The position numbers and the translations under genes were made by a program. This document shows positions 28,952 through 38,357 of a stretch of 64,000 bases of DNA, one piece after another. Every line of letters begins with the position of its first letter. The first letter of the stretch is position 1. The stretch covers positions 62,001 through 126,000 of the forward strand of contig NZ_CP089309.1 of the NCBI RefSeq assembly GCF_021228795.1. Reading direction: 5' to 3'. The notes under the pieces are model-generated. The model was given only the letters and a program-made list of their open reading frames with translations, did not search any database and was not told where the DNA came from. The DNA is from Thiocapsa bogorovii. GTDB taxonomy: Bacteria; Pseudomonadota; Gammaproteobacteria; Chromatiales; Chromatiaceae.

Positions 28952-29610
28952 TCGCCATCACCGGACCCGCGCGCGGCGCCTTCGGCCCTCGCCTGCTGGT
29001 CGCCCTCGCGGTACGCCTCTATGGCGGACGGCCCCTGCAGGTTCGCCCGGGCGACGCCCCGAAGACATTGCACTATGACGGCGTCGTGGTGACCGGCGGT
29101 CACGACGTCGAGCCCGTGCTCTATGCCGCCGAGCCCGAGGTCGAACCGAATTACGATCGGGCACGCGACGCGTTCGAAACCGAGGTGATCCAAGATGCGC
29201 TCGACCGCGGTTTACCTCTGCTCGGGATCTGCCGGGGTGCGCAATTGCTCAATGTCTGCCGTGGCGGATCCTTGTTCCAAGATCTGCACTCGCATCGGCA
29301 CAAGACATCTCATCGCTGGACGATCTTTCCGCTGAAGACCCTCTGCGTGGATGACGCAGCCACGCTGATCGCCCGCCTTCTGGGCTTTGGTCGTCGGCGC
29401 ATCAACAGCCTGCACAATCAGGCCATCGACCGACTGGGGGAGGGTTTGCGCGTCAGCGGGCGGGATCTCGACGGCATCGTCCAGGCGATCGAAGACCCCC
29501 AAGCGGAATTTTTGGTTGGCGTACAATGGCATCCGGAGTTTCTGATCTATTTGTCGTGTCAGCGTGCCCTGTTCCGCGCGCTCGTCGAACATGCGCGCGC
29601 CCGGGCGTGA
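28933..29610 (+). CDS. Class I glutamine amidotransferase-like (peptidase C26) protein
   Basis: A 225-residue cytoplasmic protein of the gamma-glutamyl hydrolase/PuuD type. It contains the nucleophile-elbow GICRGAQLLN (Cys) and, near the end, GVQWHPEF (His and Glu), completing the triad. The GTG at 28933 is the likely start: GGAGG lies four to five bases before it and the gene overlaps the amidoligase by 19 bases, indicating coupled translation. Amidoligase-C26 pairs recur in bacteria and are predicted to make and cleave, or amidate, a small peptide-like molecule. Confidence 0.85.
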   Translation: MARAPLIAITGPARGAFGPRLLVALAVRLYGGRPLQVRPGDAPKTLHYDGVVVTGGHDVEPVLYAAEPEVEPNYDRARDAFETEVIQDALDRGLPLLGICRGAQLLNVCRGGSLFQDLHSHRHKTSHRWTIFPLKTLCVDDAATLIARLLGFGRRRINSLHNQAIDRLGEGLRVSGRDLDGIVQAIEDPQAEFLVGVQWHPEFLIYLSCQRALFRALVEHARARA

Positions 29611-29698
29611 CCAAGCCGGCTTTTGCGCTATGCTTCCGCTGGGCGAGCTGCCCTTGGGCGATCGGTCGCGACATCCACGGCAAGGGCGGTGATCCGAC

Positions 29699-30634
29699 AT
29701 GGCACGGCGAGAATCCAAAACCTTATCGTTGGCACTCGGGAGCGGCGGCGCTCGCGGACTCGCGCACATCGGAATCATCGAGTGGCTGACCGAGCACGGC
29801 TATCGGATCGGCTCCATCAGCGGCGCCTCGATGGGCGCTTTGGTTGGCGGGATCTATGCGGCCGGCGAGCTCGATGCCTACAAGCGCTGGGTATGCGCGC
29901 TGCGCCGCGGCGATGTCCTGCGGTTCGTGGATCTGGCCTTTAGCGGAGCCGGTCTGATCAAGGGCGATCGCATCATCGATGCCTTGCGCTCGATGGTCGG
30001 CGAGCATTCGATCGAGGATCTGGCCATAAGCTATACCGCCATTGCCACCGACATCGATCGACAACGCGAGGTCTGGATCTCGCAGGGGCCGCTCTTCGAT
30101 GCCATTCGCGCATCGATCGCCGTGCCCGGCGTCTTCACACCTCATCACTATCGCGGCCTGACGCTGGTCGACGGAGGACTCCTCAACCCGGTACCGATTG
30201 CGCCGACCTTCCGCGACTTTACCGACCTGACGGTTGCGGTCAATCTCAATGCGCAATCGGCCAACACAGACGAGCCAACCGATGACGATACCGGCACAGA
30301 GACCCGGAAAGACACACCGGCGGGGTTGAAACCGAACGGCGAGACATCGAGCGAGCTGAGCTATCAGGAGCGAATTCGTCAGTTCTTGGAAGACATCGGT
30401 GACAGCTTGACGGCGAGCGACGAGGGGCAAATCGGGGTCTTCGACCTCACGCTACGCTCATTCGAGACGATGCAGAACGCGATCGCGGCGGTCAAGCTCG
30501 CGGCTTATCGGCCTGACGTCGTGATCAACGTCCCACGCGACGCATGCTCCGCGCACGAATTCCATCGCGCGGAAGAGCTCATAGCGTTGGGCTATCGGCT
30601 GGCCGAAGAGGCGATGCGTTCGTGCACCAAGTAG
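29699..30634 (+). CDS. Patatin-like phospholipase (RssA-like)
   Basis: A 311-residue serine hydrolase. The oxyanion loop is GSGGARGLAH, the nucleophile motif GASMG, and the dyad aspartate lies in DGGLLNPVP. There is a polar insertion (about 190-225, rich in Asp/Thr/Glu) before the C-terminal helices. No signal peptide. It starts 88 bases after the C26 gene in the same direction and could belong to its transcription unit. Lipid substrate unknown. Confidence 0.85.
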   Translation: MARRESKTLSLALGSGGARGLAHIGIIEWLTEHGYRIGSISGASMGALVGGIYAAGELDAYKRWVCALRRGDVLRFVDLAFSGAGLIKGDRIIDALRSMVGEHSIEDLAISYTAIATDIDRQREVWISQGPLFDAIRASIAVPGVFTPHHYRGLTLVDGGLLNPVPIAPTFRDFTDLTVAVNLNAQSANTDEPTDDDTGTETRKDTPAGLKPNGETSSELSYQERIRQFLEDIGDSLTASDEGQIGVFDLTLRSFETMQNAIAAVKLAAYRPDVVINVPRDACSAHEFHRAEELIALGYRLAEEAMRSCTK

Positions 30635-30767
30635 GTCGGCTCTATACCGCACACGCCGAACCCCGAGGAGGAGACACATGCACGCCGCCCGGGACGGCTA
30701 CCTCTTCGAGAGGGTCGCCATCGCACGATGCGAGCGGCCTGCAGCGAAACCGTTTCACGGCCCGGCC

Positions 30768-31334
30768 TCAAGGCTTCGGCAGAAACGGCAACAACTGCTC
30801 GACTGCAGCCGCATCGTCGAATTCGGTTCCGCCCACGGCGCGGATGATCACCCGACCCTCAGTGTCGACCACGAAGCTGGTGGGAAGGCCTTTCACGCCC
30901 CAGTCCTGCGCGGCGCTGGAATCGGTGTCGAGCAGGAGCGGAAAGGTCGGTGCCGGATCCAACTGACCGGTGAAGGCGAAGACGGTGTCCATGTCCTCGC
31001 CGACGTCCACCGCCAGGACCGTCAGGCCGCGTGCGTTCAACTGCTGATAAAGCCGCTCCATGGATGGCATCTCGCGACGGCACGGCGGGCACCAGGTGGC
31101 CCAAAAGTTCACCAGGACCAAACGGCCTTTGAGATCGGCGAGGTCGTGCTCGACCCCGTCGATATCCTCAAGGCGCAGCTGCGGCGCCAGTGCGGGATCT
31201 TCGATCACCGTGAGCCGGTGACTCAGGGGCGGCAGATCGGCGGCGGCGCCAGTGCCGACGGCTCCGACGCAGAGGAGAATGGCCGGCAGGACCGAGAGGC
31301 CTACGCGGATCCGGTCAATCGGTGCATCGAACAT
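30768..31334 (-). CDS. TlpA-like exported thioredoxin
   Basis: A 188-residue protein with an N-terminal signal/anchor (VGLSVLPAILLCVGAVGTGAA) and a TlpA/ResA thioredoxin domain: VLVNFWATWCPPCRREMPSM with the redox-active WCPPC, then the cis-Pro loop VKGLPTSFVVD. It is a periplasmic disulfide reductase, often in cytochrome c maturation. Start at 31334 is supported by GAGGGG nine bases upstream; the start overlaps the upstream gene's stop by 20 bases, so the two are translated together. Confidence 0.9.
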   Translation of the reverse strand: MFDAPIDRIRVGLSVLPAILLCVGAVGTGAAADLPPLSHRLTVIEDPALAPQLRLEDIDGVEHDLADLKGRLVLVNFWATWCPPCRREMPSMERLYQQLNARGLTVLAVDVGEDMDTVFAFTGQLDPAPTFPLLLDTDSSAAQDWGVKGLPTSFVVDTEGRVIIRAVGGTEFDDAAAVEQLLPFLPKP

Positions 31335-31896
31335 CGTCGAGTGTCCCCTCGTAGGATTGGTCCGCGATCGTCCAACGGGCGACCAGGTCGAAACGACTGC
31401 CCGGCGGCAACCCCGTGGCCAACATGCCTTGATTCCACTCCCCGGGCGCATAGGATTGCTCAGCGGGAAATTGCGCCCAACGAAAAGCGAGCTTCGCCGA
31501 ATCGGGCACGCCGCGCGTCGACCATTGCGTCAGCCAGTCCTCCAGCGGCGCAAGGCTCCGGGTCTCTCCCTCGTATCGGACCTCCCAGTCCGCCAACCGA
31601 AAATCGAGCTCGCCCGGCGCCGCGTCGTTGCGCAGTACGGTCATGTAGACACACGCCTCGGCGAAGACATTCGCGTCGGCCAAATCGAAGCCGCGGGCGA
31701 CATAGAAGGCACGCACCTGGTCGGGCAGGAGCTGGGTGAGCGAGACGAACACCCCGTGGGCTTGTGTCTCGAAGGTGGCCGCACCTGTTTGCGGGTCGAT
31801 ACGGACGGGTTCCGCAAGGCTCGGAGTACCACCGACGACGACCAGAGCGACCGCCACCGAAGCGGTGCAGATGGAACGGCGACGGCGGCACCTCAT
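31315..31896 (-). CDS. Exported protein of unknown function upstream of TlpA
   Basis: A 193-residue protein starting MRCRRRRSICTASVAVALVV, a classical signal peptide with cleavage near SLAEPV. The mature part has no recognised domain. It contains FETQAHGVFVSLTQLLPDQV, then ARGFDLADANVFAEACVYM and an ending GTLDDVRCTD. Two cysteines in the mature protein could be substrates for the neighbouring TlpA, with which it overlaps. The ribosome binding site is weak, and the signal peptide decides the start. Confidence 0.65.
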   Translation of the reverse strand: MRCRRRRSICTASVAVALVVVGGTPSLAEPVRIDPQTGAATFETQAHGVFVSLTQLLPDQVRAFYVARGFDLADANVFAEACVYMTVLRNDAAPGELDFRLADWEVRYEGETRSLAPLEDWLTQWSTRGVPDSAKLAFRWAQFPAEQSYAPGEWNQGMLATGLPPGSRFDLVARWTIADQSYEGTLDDVRCTD

Positions 31897-32032
31897 CTTC
31901 GCGCCGTTTTCAGGAATCAGTCGCACGGGGTTTCGCTCTCCACGCTCTGGCCGTCGGCCGCTGGGCCACCCGAACCCTATACTGACCGCTCGCGAGTGCT
32001 TGAACAACCCCGCCGGCATCAATCCCTTTGAC

Positions 32033-33121
32033 TTACTCCGAAGGCGCGGCGAGATAGCTTTCGGACTGCATCTCCATGAGCCGACTGAGCAACCGTTCGT
32101 GCGCAAAATCGATCAAACCGCCCGAGTAGAGCCGATCGATGGGGGCGGCGGTCGAGAGAATGAGCTTGACGCGTTGGTCGTAGAACTCGTCGACCAGATG
32201 CAGGAACCTCCGCGCCGCGGCCTCGTGACTAGGCCCCAGCATCGGAACCCCGGAGAGCAGGACGGTGTGAAACTCGCGGGCGATCTCGATGTAGTCCGAC
32301 GCAGACCGGGTGCCGCCGCAGAGTGCTTCGAAATCGAACCAAATCACGTCCGCACTCTGGCGACGCACCGGAAAGGTTCGGCCATTGACCGAGAAGGCAT
32401 CGGATCCGCCTTGATGCCCGCCGGTGAGACGATCGAAATAGTCCGCCAAGGCGCGATCGGTTTCTTCCACACCGCACTCGTTCACGACAAAGAACACGCC
32501 CGTCCGGGTCAGTGCGCGCAATCTGTAGTCGTTGCCCCCGTCGAGCTCGAAGACGTGAGTATGACGCTTGAGCAGATCGATGGCCGGCAGGAAGTTCCCG
32601 CGCTGCAGGCCGTTGCGATACAGCTCGTCCGGGCGGGTGTTGGCGGTGGTGACCAACGTCAGCCCGCGTGCGAAGAGTGCGTTCAGGAGGCCATGAAGGA
32701 GCATGGCGTCCGTGATGTCGGTCACCAGAAACTCGTCGAGACAGAGGACGCGGACCTCCTCGCACAAACTCTGAGCGATTACCTCCAACGGGTCGGGCTG
32801 CTTTGGCAGGCGCGACATCCGATCATGCACGTCGCGCATGAAATGATGAAAATGGATGCGGCGCTTGCCCGGCAGCTCCAGATCCTGAACGAACCAATCC
32901 ATCAGGTACGTCTTACCGCGACCGACCCCGCCCCAGAGATAAAGGCCGGGGATCGGGGTGATCGCGCCGCCGCGCCGACCGGCCAGACGCCCGATCAAAC
33001 CGCGCCCGAACAAGCCTCGATTGACCTGACGCGGCGGTGTCTTCAGAAGAGATTCATGCAAACCGAGGAGCAGCTCGCTTGCCTCGCGCTGGGCGGCGTC
33101 GAGCGGTTTGAAATCGGCCAT
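32033..33121 (-). CDS. zapE: Cell division ATPase ZapE (AFG1-like)
   Basis: A 362-residue cytoplasmic ATPase that associates with the FtsZ ring in E. coli. Walker A is LWGGVGRGKTYLMDWF, Walker B VLCLDEFLVTDITDAM; then comes TLVTTANTRPDELYRNGLQR, typical of the AFG1/ZapE family. Full length, no defects. Its start follows the aminotransferase stop by three bases, indicating an operon cbbY-aminotransferase-zapE. Confidence 0.94.
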   Translation of the reverse strand: MADFKPLDAAQREASELLLGLHESLLKTPPRQVNRGLFGRGLIGRLAGRRGGAITPIPGLYLWGGVGRGKTYLMDWFVQDLELPGKRRIHFHHFMRDVHDRMSRLPKQPDPLEVIAQSLCEEVRVLCLDEFLVTDITDAMLLHGLLNALFARGLTLVTTANTRPDELYRNGLQRGNFLPAIDLLKRHTHVFELDGGNDYRLRALTRTGVFFVVNECGVEETDRALADYFDRLTGGHQGGSDAFSVNGRTFPVRRQSADVIWFDFEALCGGTRSASDYIEIAREFHTVLLSGVPMLGPSHEAAARRFLHLVDEFYDQRVKLILSTAAPIDRLYSGGLIDFAHERLLSRLMEMQSESYLAAPSE

Positions 33122-33124
33122 CGG

Positions 33125-34309
33125 TCAGATCCTGGCCAGCCAGTCACCGATACGCCGAACCCCTTCGTCGAGATCCTCGATCACGCGCGTATAGGCGAAA
33201 CGGACATGGCGACCCGCGGCGTGACGGCCGAAGTCGTGGCCGGGCGTCAGGGCAACACCGGCCTCTTCCAGCATCCGGCTCGTGAAGGTCATGGAGTCGA
33301 TCTCCAGGCCCTCGGGCAAGCGGGCGTAGAGGTAGAAGGCACCGCTCGGCTGCACCGGGATCCCGAACCCGAGACCCCGCAACGCGGGCAGCAGACGGTC
33401 GCGTCGCCTCTGAAACGCCAGACGGCGCGTCTCCAGGATCTCGATGGTGGCCGGATCGAAAGCAGCCAGAGCGGCGCACTGTGCCGGTGTGTTGGCGGCG
33501 ATGAAAAGGTTCTGCGCCATCCGCTCCATGACCTCGACGGCGTCCTCGGGACCTGCGAGCCAGCCGAGCCGCCAGCCGGTCATTCCGAAGTATTTCGAGA
33601 AGCTGTTGATCACATAGAGATCGCTCGAGCCGAGCGCGAGCGCGGTGCGATCCGGCACCTCGTAGGTCAGACCCTGATAGATTTCGTCGACAACGAGTGC
33701 CGCGCCGCGGTCTCGACAGAAGGCATGGAGCTCGCTCAGTACCTCCGGCGCAATCGAGGAACCGGTCGGATTGGACGGCGAGGCGACCACGAGGGCACGC
33801 ACGCCCGGGGTCCAAGCGGACTCGGCGAGCGCGGCCGTCATCTGATAATCGGTCTCCGGACCCACGGGTATGGCGATCGGCTCGACCCCCATGAGCTGCA
33901 AGACCTGTCGGTAGCAGGGATAGGACGGATCGCAGATAAGCACCCGGTCACCCGGCTCGAGTAGGGCCAGAAACACGAGCTGAAGCGCGCCTGAAGCCCC
34001 GGGCGTGACCAGGATGCGCGCGGGCCCGACCGGCGTGTCGTACCGATCGGCGTAATAGCCGGCGATTGCCCGACGGAGCCCGGGAAGACCCCCGGCCGAG
34101 GTATAGCGGGTATGGCCGTCGGCCAAGGCGCGTCGCCCGGCATCCAAAATGGGGCCGGGTGTCGGGAAGTCCGGTTCGCCGACCTCCATGTGGACGATGG
34201 AGCGTCCAAGCGCCTCCAGCTCGCCGGCGCGTGCGAGCAGACGCATGACATGGAAGGGCTCGACGCGACGGGCCTGCTCCGACAAGCGGCTGACGGCAGA
34301 GGTCGGCAT
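33125..34309 (-). CDS. Class I/II PLP-dependent aminotransferase
   Basis: A 394-residue fold-type I aminotransferase related to aspartate/alanine aminotransferases. Landmarks: MEVGEPDFPTPGPI near the N terminus, TPGASGALQL for phosphate binding, SPSNPTGS, DEIYQGLTYE, and SFSKYFGMTGWRLGW with the PLP lysine. The Arg that binds the substrate carboxylate is in HVRFAYTR. The ATG at 34309 is 13 bases after the cbbY stop and close to the family's usual N terminus. The exact amino-acid specificity cannot be set. Confidence 0.88.
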   Translation of the reverse strand: MPTSAVSRLSEQARRVEPFHVMRLLARAGELEALGRSIVHMEVGEPDFPTPGPILDAGRRALADGHTRYTSAGGLPGLRRAIAGYYADRYDTPVGPARILVTPGASGALQLVFLALLEPGDRVLICDPSYPCYRQVLQLMGVEPIAIPVGPETDYQMTAALAESAWTPGVRALVVASPSNPTGSSIAPEVLSELHAFCRDRGAALVVDEIYQGLTYEVPDRTALALGSSDLYVINSFSKYFGMTGWRLGWLAGPEDAVEVMERMAQNLFIAANTPAQCAALAAFDPATIEILETRRLAFQRRRDRLLPALRGLGFGIPVQPSGAFYLYARLPEGLEIDSMTFTSRMLEEAGVALTPGHDFGRHAAGRHVRFAYTRVIEDLDEGVRRIGDWLARI

Positions 34310-34322
34310 CCCGCGGCTCGAC

Positions 34323-35102
34323 TCAGACCCGACCAAAGGCGGCGCGATGCAGCCGATCGAGCGTCTCGAGATCCACCATGCCACTGTCGCCCAACTCACC
34401 GATGAGGGCACGTGCGGGGCGATCCGGCTCCCCGAGCTGATCCACCACCAGCGGCGCATCGCTCAGGTTTTGCCCTGCCGTATAGTCGTTTACCGTGACC
34501 AAAAGGGCGCGTAATCCGGCGCCCAGGGCGGAGCGAACCCCGTTGTCCGAGTCCTCGACGGCAACGCAGTCTGTCGCGTCGAGCCCCAGCTCGGAGAGGG
34601 CCAGCACGAAGATGTCGGGCGCGGGCTTCTTCGCAGGCACGACATCGCCGGCAGCGATCACCTCGAACCAATCTCGCAGTCCGGGCTCCCCCGCGTTGTC
34701 GAGCAGCACGCTGACATTCTCCGGTGTCGTCGTGGTCGCGATCGCTAACCGGACACCCGCAGCGCGCGCCTCGCGCAACAGGCGCAGCACACCCGGTCGC
34801 AGCGGAATCGCTCCGCCTTCGAGCAGCGAGACATAGTGACGGGTCTTCGCGCGGTGCAGTCCGGCGATCATCTCCGCCGCGTCGAGCGACGGATCGAGAC
34901 TGATCCCCTCCTCCGCGATGTAGGTCGCGATGCGCTCCTTGCCGCCCGTCACCCGCAGCAGCTCGCCATAGCGCTCCGCGTCCCAGACCCAATCCAAACC
35001 GGCCTCCGCAAAGGCCGCATTGAAGGCCGGGCGATGTCCGTCCCGCTCGGTGTCGGCGAGCGTGCCGTCGACGTCGAAGATCAGTGCTTTGAAGCCAGGC
35101 AT
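34323..35102 (-). CDS. cbbY: HAD phosphatase of the CbbY type
   Basis: A 259-residue haloacid-dehalogenase phosphatase. The nucleophile motif is FDVDGTLADTERDGHRPAFN, motif II IATTTTPEN, motif III lysine in AAGDVVPAKKPAPDIF and motif IV VAVEDSDNG. The TERDGHRxAFNxAF signature and the ADT/ET cap residues are those of CbbY, which dephosphorylates xylulose 1,5-bisphosphate, an inhibitor formed by RuBisCO. That fits the Calvin-cycle lifestyle indicated by prk. Start at 35102 has CAGGAG upstream. First gene of a minus-strand operon. Confidence 0.88.
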   Translation of the reverse strand: MPGFKALIFDVDGTLADTERDGHRPAFNAAFAEAGLDWVWDAERYGELLRVTGGKERIATYIAEEGISLDPSLDAAEMIAGLHRAKTRHYVSLLEGGAIPLRPGVLRLLREARAAGVRLAIATTTTPENVSVLLDNAGEPGLRDWFEVIAAGDVVPAKKPAPDIFVLALSELGLDATDCVAVEDSDNGVRSALGAGLRALLVTVNDYTAGQNLSDAPLVVDQLGEPDRPARALIGELGDSGMVDLETLDRLHRAAFGRV

Positions 35103-35126
35103 GCGTGGACTCCTGCAGCCGTCATG

Positions 35127-35150
35127 AAAAAGGCCGCCAATGCGGCGGCC
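35127..35150 (-). terminator. Rho-independent terminator of the cytochrome c' gene
   Basis: On the minus strand GGCCGCC (35150-35144), a five-base loop and GGCGGCC (35138-35132) form a perfect 7-bp GC stem followed directly by five T. It lies 28 bases past the cytochrome c' stop and 25 bases before the cbbY start, so it separates the two genes. Confidence 0.88.
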
Positions 35151-35177
35151 TCGTCGCGAACCGTCGCGGATTGCGGA

Positions 35178-35642
35178 TCAGTCCTTCATGCGGTACTTGT
35201 CGTGGCACGCTTTGCAGCTTTCCCCGAGTTTGCCGAAGGCGTTCGAGACCTCGACCTCGTCCCCTCCGTCAGCAACCTTGGCAAGGTTGTCCGCGGCGGC
35301 GACGAAGTTACCGGCGATCTTGCCCACGTCGTCCATGTTCTCGAAGAGGTCAGGCTTGACCCGCGTCTTGACGTTGCCCACGTCCTTCTCGGTACCCGGC
35401 CCGAAGAGTGCGCCCATTCCGGAGTTGGCGATGGCAGCGATCGCGTTGGCAGCCGCGGCGACCTGCTCGGCGTTATAGTCGCCCTCCAGGTTCGACTTGA
35501 TCTTACCCATGTTCCAGCTCATGAAGCTGTAACCGGCCTGGCGATATTGGATCTGCTCCTCGGGCTTGAGATCGGCAAGGGCCGAGCTGGCGATGCCCAG
35601 GGCGGCGATCCCGAGGACGGTGCTGGCTAGGATTCGGTTCAT
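35178..35642 (-). CDS. cycA: Cytochrome c'
   Basis: A 154-residue periplasmic haem protein with signal peptide (LASTVLGIAALGIASSALA) and a four-helix bundle. The single haem site CKACHDKYR lies at the C terminus, as in class II cytochromes; the first helix contains EEQIQYRQAGYSFM. Class II cytochromes c' are abundant in purple bacteria and bind NO/CO. The start at 35642 has GGAG eight bases upstream. It has its own terminator and is divergent from the 2OG-oxygenase gene. The symbol is generic and only approximate. Confidence 0.93.
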   Translation of the reverse strand: MNRILASTVLGIAALGIASSALADLKPEEQIQYRQAGYSFMSWNMGKIKSNLEGDYNAEQVAAAANAIAAIANSGMGALFGPGTEKDVGNVKTRVKPDLFENMDDVGKIAGNFVAAADNLAKVADGGDEVEVSNAFGKLGESCKACHDKYRMKD

Positions 35643-35938
35643 TCGGCTGTCTCCATGTTGGTTTGATTTCCGCGCCCGACGGATTGTGGGGGAGCCCGGC
35701 GGCAAATTCCAGGGCCCCGCCGGTCGACAGCTGCCGCTGACCGAGCATCCAAGGCTGGCGCATGATAACCCATGATCGCCGGTGTGCCAGCCCGAGCGAA
35801 GCGGCCGGAGCGGCTCTCACGGGTGAGCGACCTGGATAGAATCGGCGGCAAGATCCCGATCGGTTTTCGGCCTGCTCCGATCGGCACCGAAGACAGGGAT
35901 CCAACGCAGCGATCCAATCTCTTTCGAAATGAGGTTCC

Positions 35939-38254
35939 ATGAGCGTTCAACTCACCCGATCTCTGGCGACACTCCTCGGCGAAGTCGAGCGGCCCGGCGA
36001 CTTCCACGCGACCGGCACCATCGATATGCATCCGCCGCGCATCCAGGTCGAGGGCGTCGGCGCCCTGTCGCTTCCGCTCCTAGCCACGCAGGCGGAGGCG
36101 CTTGTCGCCCAAGCCGAGCAGGCCCCGTACGGCCGCGGCACCGAAACCCTGGTCGACACCGGGGTGCGCCGGACCTGGCAGATCGACGGCGCGCGGGTGC
36201 AGATCTCGGGCAAGGCATGGGCGAAGGATCTGGAGACCATGGTCGCCCAAGCAAAGGCCGGACTCGGCGTGAACGGAGCGGTCTCGGCCGATCTCTACAA
36301 GCTGCTGGTCTACGATACCGGCAGCTTCTTCATCAGCCACCGCGACAGCGAGAAGGCGCCCGGCATGTTCGCCACGCTCGTGGTCGTCCTGCCTTCGGAG
36401 CATCGCGGCGGCGAGCTGCTGGTGCGTCATCGGGGTCGCGAGGTGCGCCTGGATCTGCGTCGCGACGAGCCCTCGGAGGTCGCTTTCGCGGCCTTCTATG
36501 CAGACTGTCTCCATGAGGTCCTGCCCATCGTCTCGGGGTATCGACTGGCGCTCATTTACAACCTTATTCGCACCGGAGAGGATCAGCCGCTCGGACCGCC
36601 GGACTATGATCGCGAGCACCAATGGGCGGTCAAACTGCTGCAGGCCTGGGGCACGCCCGCGGCCGGCGAGTCGGACGAACCGACCCTCACGAAACTCATC
36701 TATCCGATGGAGCACGCCTACACACCGGCCGAGATCGGGTTCGACCGGCTCAAAGGCGCCGATGCGGCCGCCGCGGGTCTCTTGGTCGGGGCCGCGCGTG
36801 AGGCCGATTGCGACCTCTATCTCGCACTGGTCTCGATCGAAGAATCCGGCTGGGCGGAACATACCGGCGGCGGTTACTGGGGCCGTGACAACGAGGATGA
36901 TTTCGAGGTCGGCGATGTCGACGAGAGCCGCCAGATCGTCGATACCTGGCGCCATCCCGACGGCAGCCATCCCGACCTGGGTCCATTGCCCTTCGAGCTG
37001 GAAGAGCTTTCCCCGCCAGGCGCCTTCGACGACATCGAGCCCGACGAGCTTGAGTTTCAGGAGGCCACCGGCAACGAAGGGGCCAGCTTCGATCGGCTCT
37101 ATCAGCGCGCCGCACTCGTCGTCTGGCCACGCACCCATCGCGCCGCCGTCCTCAGCCAAGGCGGATTGGAGGTCAGCGTTCCTTTCCTCGGCGAGCTGGT
37201 CCGGCAGTGGCGAGAGGCCGGTGCGGACCTGCAGGCGCAGCTCCGGGAGGAGGCGCATCTCCTCGCTGAACGGATTCGAATCGACTGGCCCGACGCGAGC
37301 TGGATCCGACGCAAGGCCAGCGCGGACGGCGCCACGGCGGCCTATTTGAACCACCTGACAGCCTTGGGCGACCTCGCCGAGATCGACGCCTTTGCGGGCG
37401 GACCGATCGCGGCCGGGGCCTACGGGCAAAACGAAAATCAGGCACTGGTCGAGGCGCTGGCAAGCCTCGCGCCCGAGCGGGCGCACCGGCTGATCGACGC
37501 CATCATCGCGGGGAATGCAAAAACCAACCCGGCCGCCTGCGCCGATCTACTTGCCCGCGCAGCAAACCAGGTCATCGAGACCGGGACCGGGACGGCCGAA
37601 ACCTTGCGTCCGGCCGCCGAGGCGCTCGTGCGCGCCCTCCCCGGCCCACGCACCACCCGATCTCCTATCGATTCTTACCGGTATCTCGACGAAACGACCG
37701 GCACGGAGCCGACCGGTGCTATGGTCGCGAATCTCCTGAGCGGGCTGGAGCACATCGATCCCGATCTGGCGCGACGGGCCTTCGAGCATCTCCTGCAGTA
37801 TCCCGACCGCTACGACATCGACCGGATCCTCCTGCTCGCAGCCCTGACCTTGCACGCCGGCGAGACGAGCCGCGAGCTCCCGTCCGTACAAGCCTTGCGT
37901 GGTCTGGCGCTCGCACATCTGCGCCGACGCATCGCCCAACCCTTGGAGCCCCCTTCCGACTGGCGACGACCCAACCAGGTGACCTGCACGTGCGCCAACT
38001 GCCAAGAGCTCAGTCGCTTCCTGGCCGACCCGACTCGACCGGAATGGGCCTTCCGAGCCGCTCAACGCCATCGCGATCATGTCGCGGCTTCGGTGCGAAC
38101 CGATCGCTGCGACCTGGATCTGGTCACCGAACGACGCGGCAGTCCGCACACGCTGCGCTGCACCAAGAACCAAGCGAGCTACTTACGCCGGGTGGCGCAG
38201 AGAGAGGGGGACTTGGCGCATTTGGCGCAACTCGGCGAAGCCGATCGCTCCTGA
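35939..38254 (+). CDS. Large 2-oxoglutarate/Fe(II) oxygenase-domain protein
   Basis: A 771-residue protein. Residues about 100-210 form a prolyl-4-hydroxylase-type 2OG-Fe(II) dioxygenase domain: LLVYDTGSFFISHRDSEK gives the HxD iron ligands, DCLHEVLPI the distal His and GYRLALIYNL the 2OG-binding Arg. The following 550 residues are not a known enzyme domain; they contain an acidic middle and a helical C-terminal half with CTCANCQELSRF, a possible metal or structural cysteine cluster. Such long 2OG-Fe proteins occur scattered in bacteria with unknown targets. The start follows a purine-rich AAATGAGGTTCC box. Confidence 0.8.
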   Translation: MSVQLTRSLATLLGEVERPGDFHATGTIDMHPPRIQVEGVGALSLPLLATQAEALVAQAEQAPYGRGTETLVDTGVRRTWQIDGARVQISGKAWAKDLETMVAQAKAGLGVNGAVSADLYKLLVYDTGSFFISHRDSEKAPGMFATLVVVLPSEHRGGELLVRHRGREVRLDLRRDEPSEVAFAAFYADCLHEVLPIVSGYRLALIYNLIRTGEDQPLGPPDYDREHQWAVKLLQAWGTPAAGESDEPTLTKLIYPMEHAYTPAEIGFDRLKGADAAAAGLLVGAAREADCDLYLALVSIEESGWAEHTGGGYWGRDNEDDFEVGDVDESRQIVDTWRHPDGSHPDLGPLPFELEELSPPGAFDDIEPDELEFQEATGNEGASFDRLYQRAALVVWPRTHRAAVLSQGGLEVSVPFLGELVRQWREAGADLQAQLREEAHLLAERIRIDWPDASWIRRKASADGATAAYLNHLTALGDLAEIDAFAGGPIAAGAYGQNENQALVEALASLAPERAHRLIDAIIAGNAKTNPAACADLLARAANQVIETGTGTAETLRPAAEALVRALPGPRTTRSPIDSYRYLDETTGTEPTGAMVANLLSGLEHIDPDLARRAFEHLLQYPDRYDIDRILLLAALTLHAGETSRELPSVQALRGLALAHLRRRIAQPLEPPSDWRRPNQVTCTCANCQELSRFLADPTRPEWAFRAAQRHRDHVAASVRTDRCDLDLVTERRGSPHTLRCTKNQASYLRRVAQREGDLAHLAQLGEADRS

Positions 38255-38357
38255 GGTGATTTCCGACTAAGGAACTGCCACCGGGTCGCGGCGACTGAAC
38301 TCGCCCCGGGAACTTCAGCTTCCCGGACATCGCCCGACAGCAGACACAAGCCCAGTC

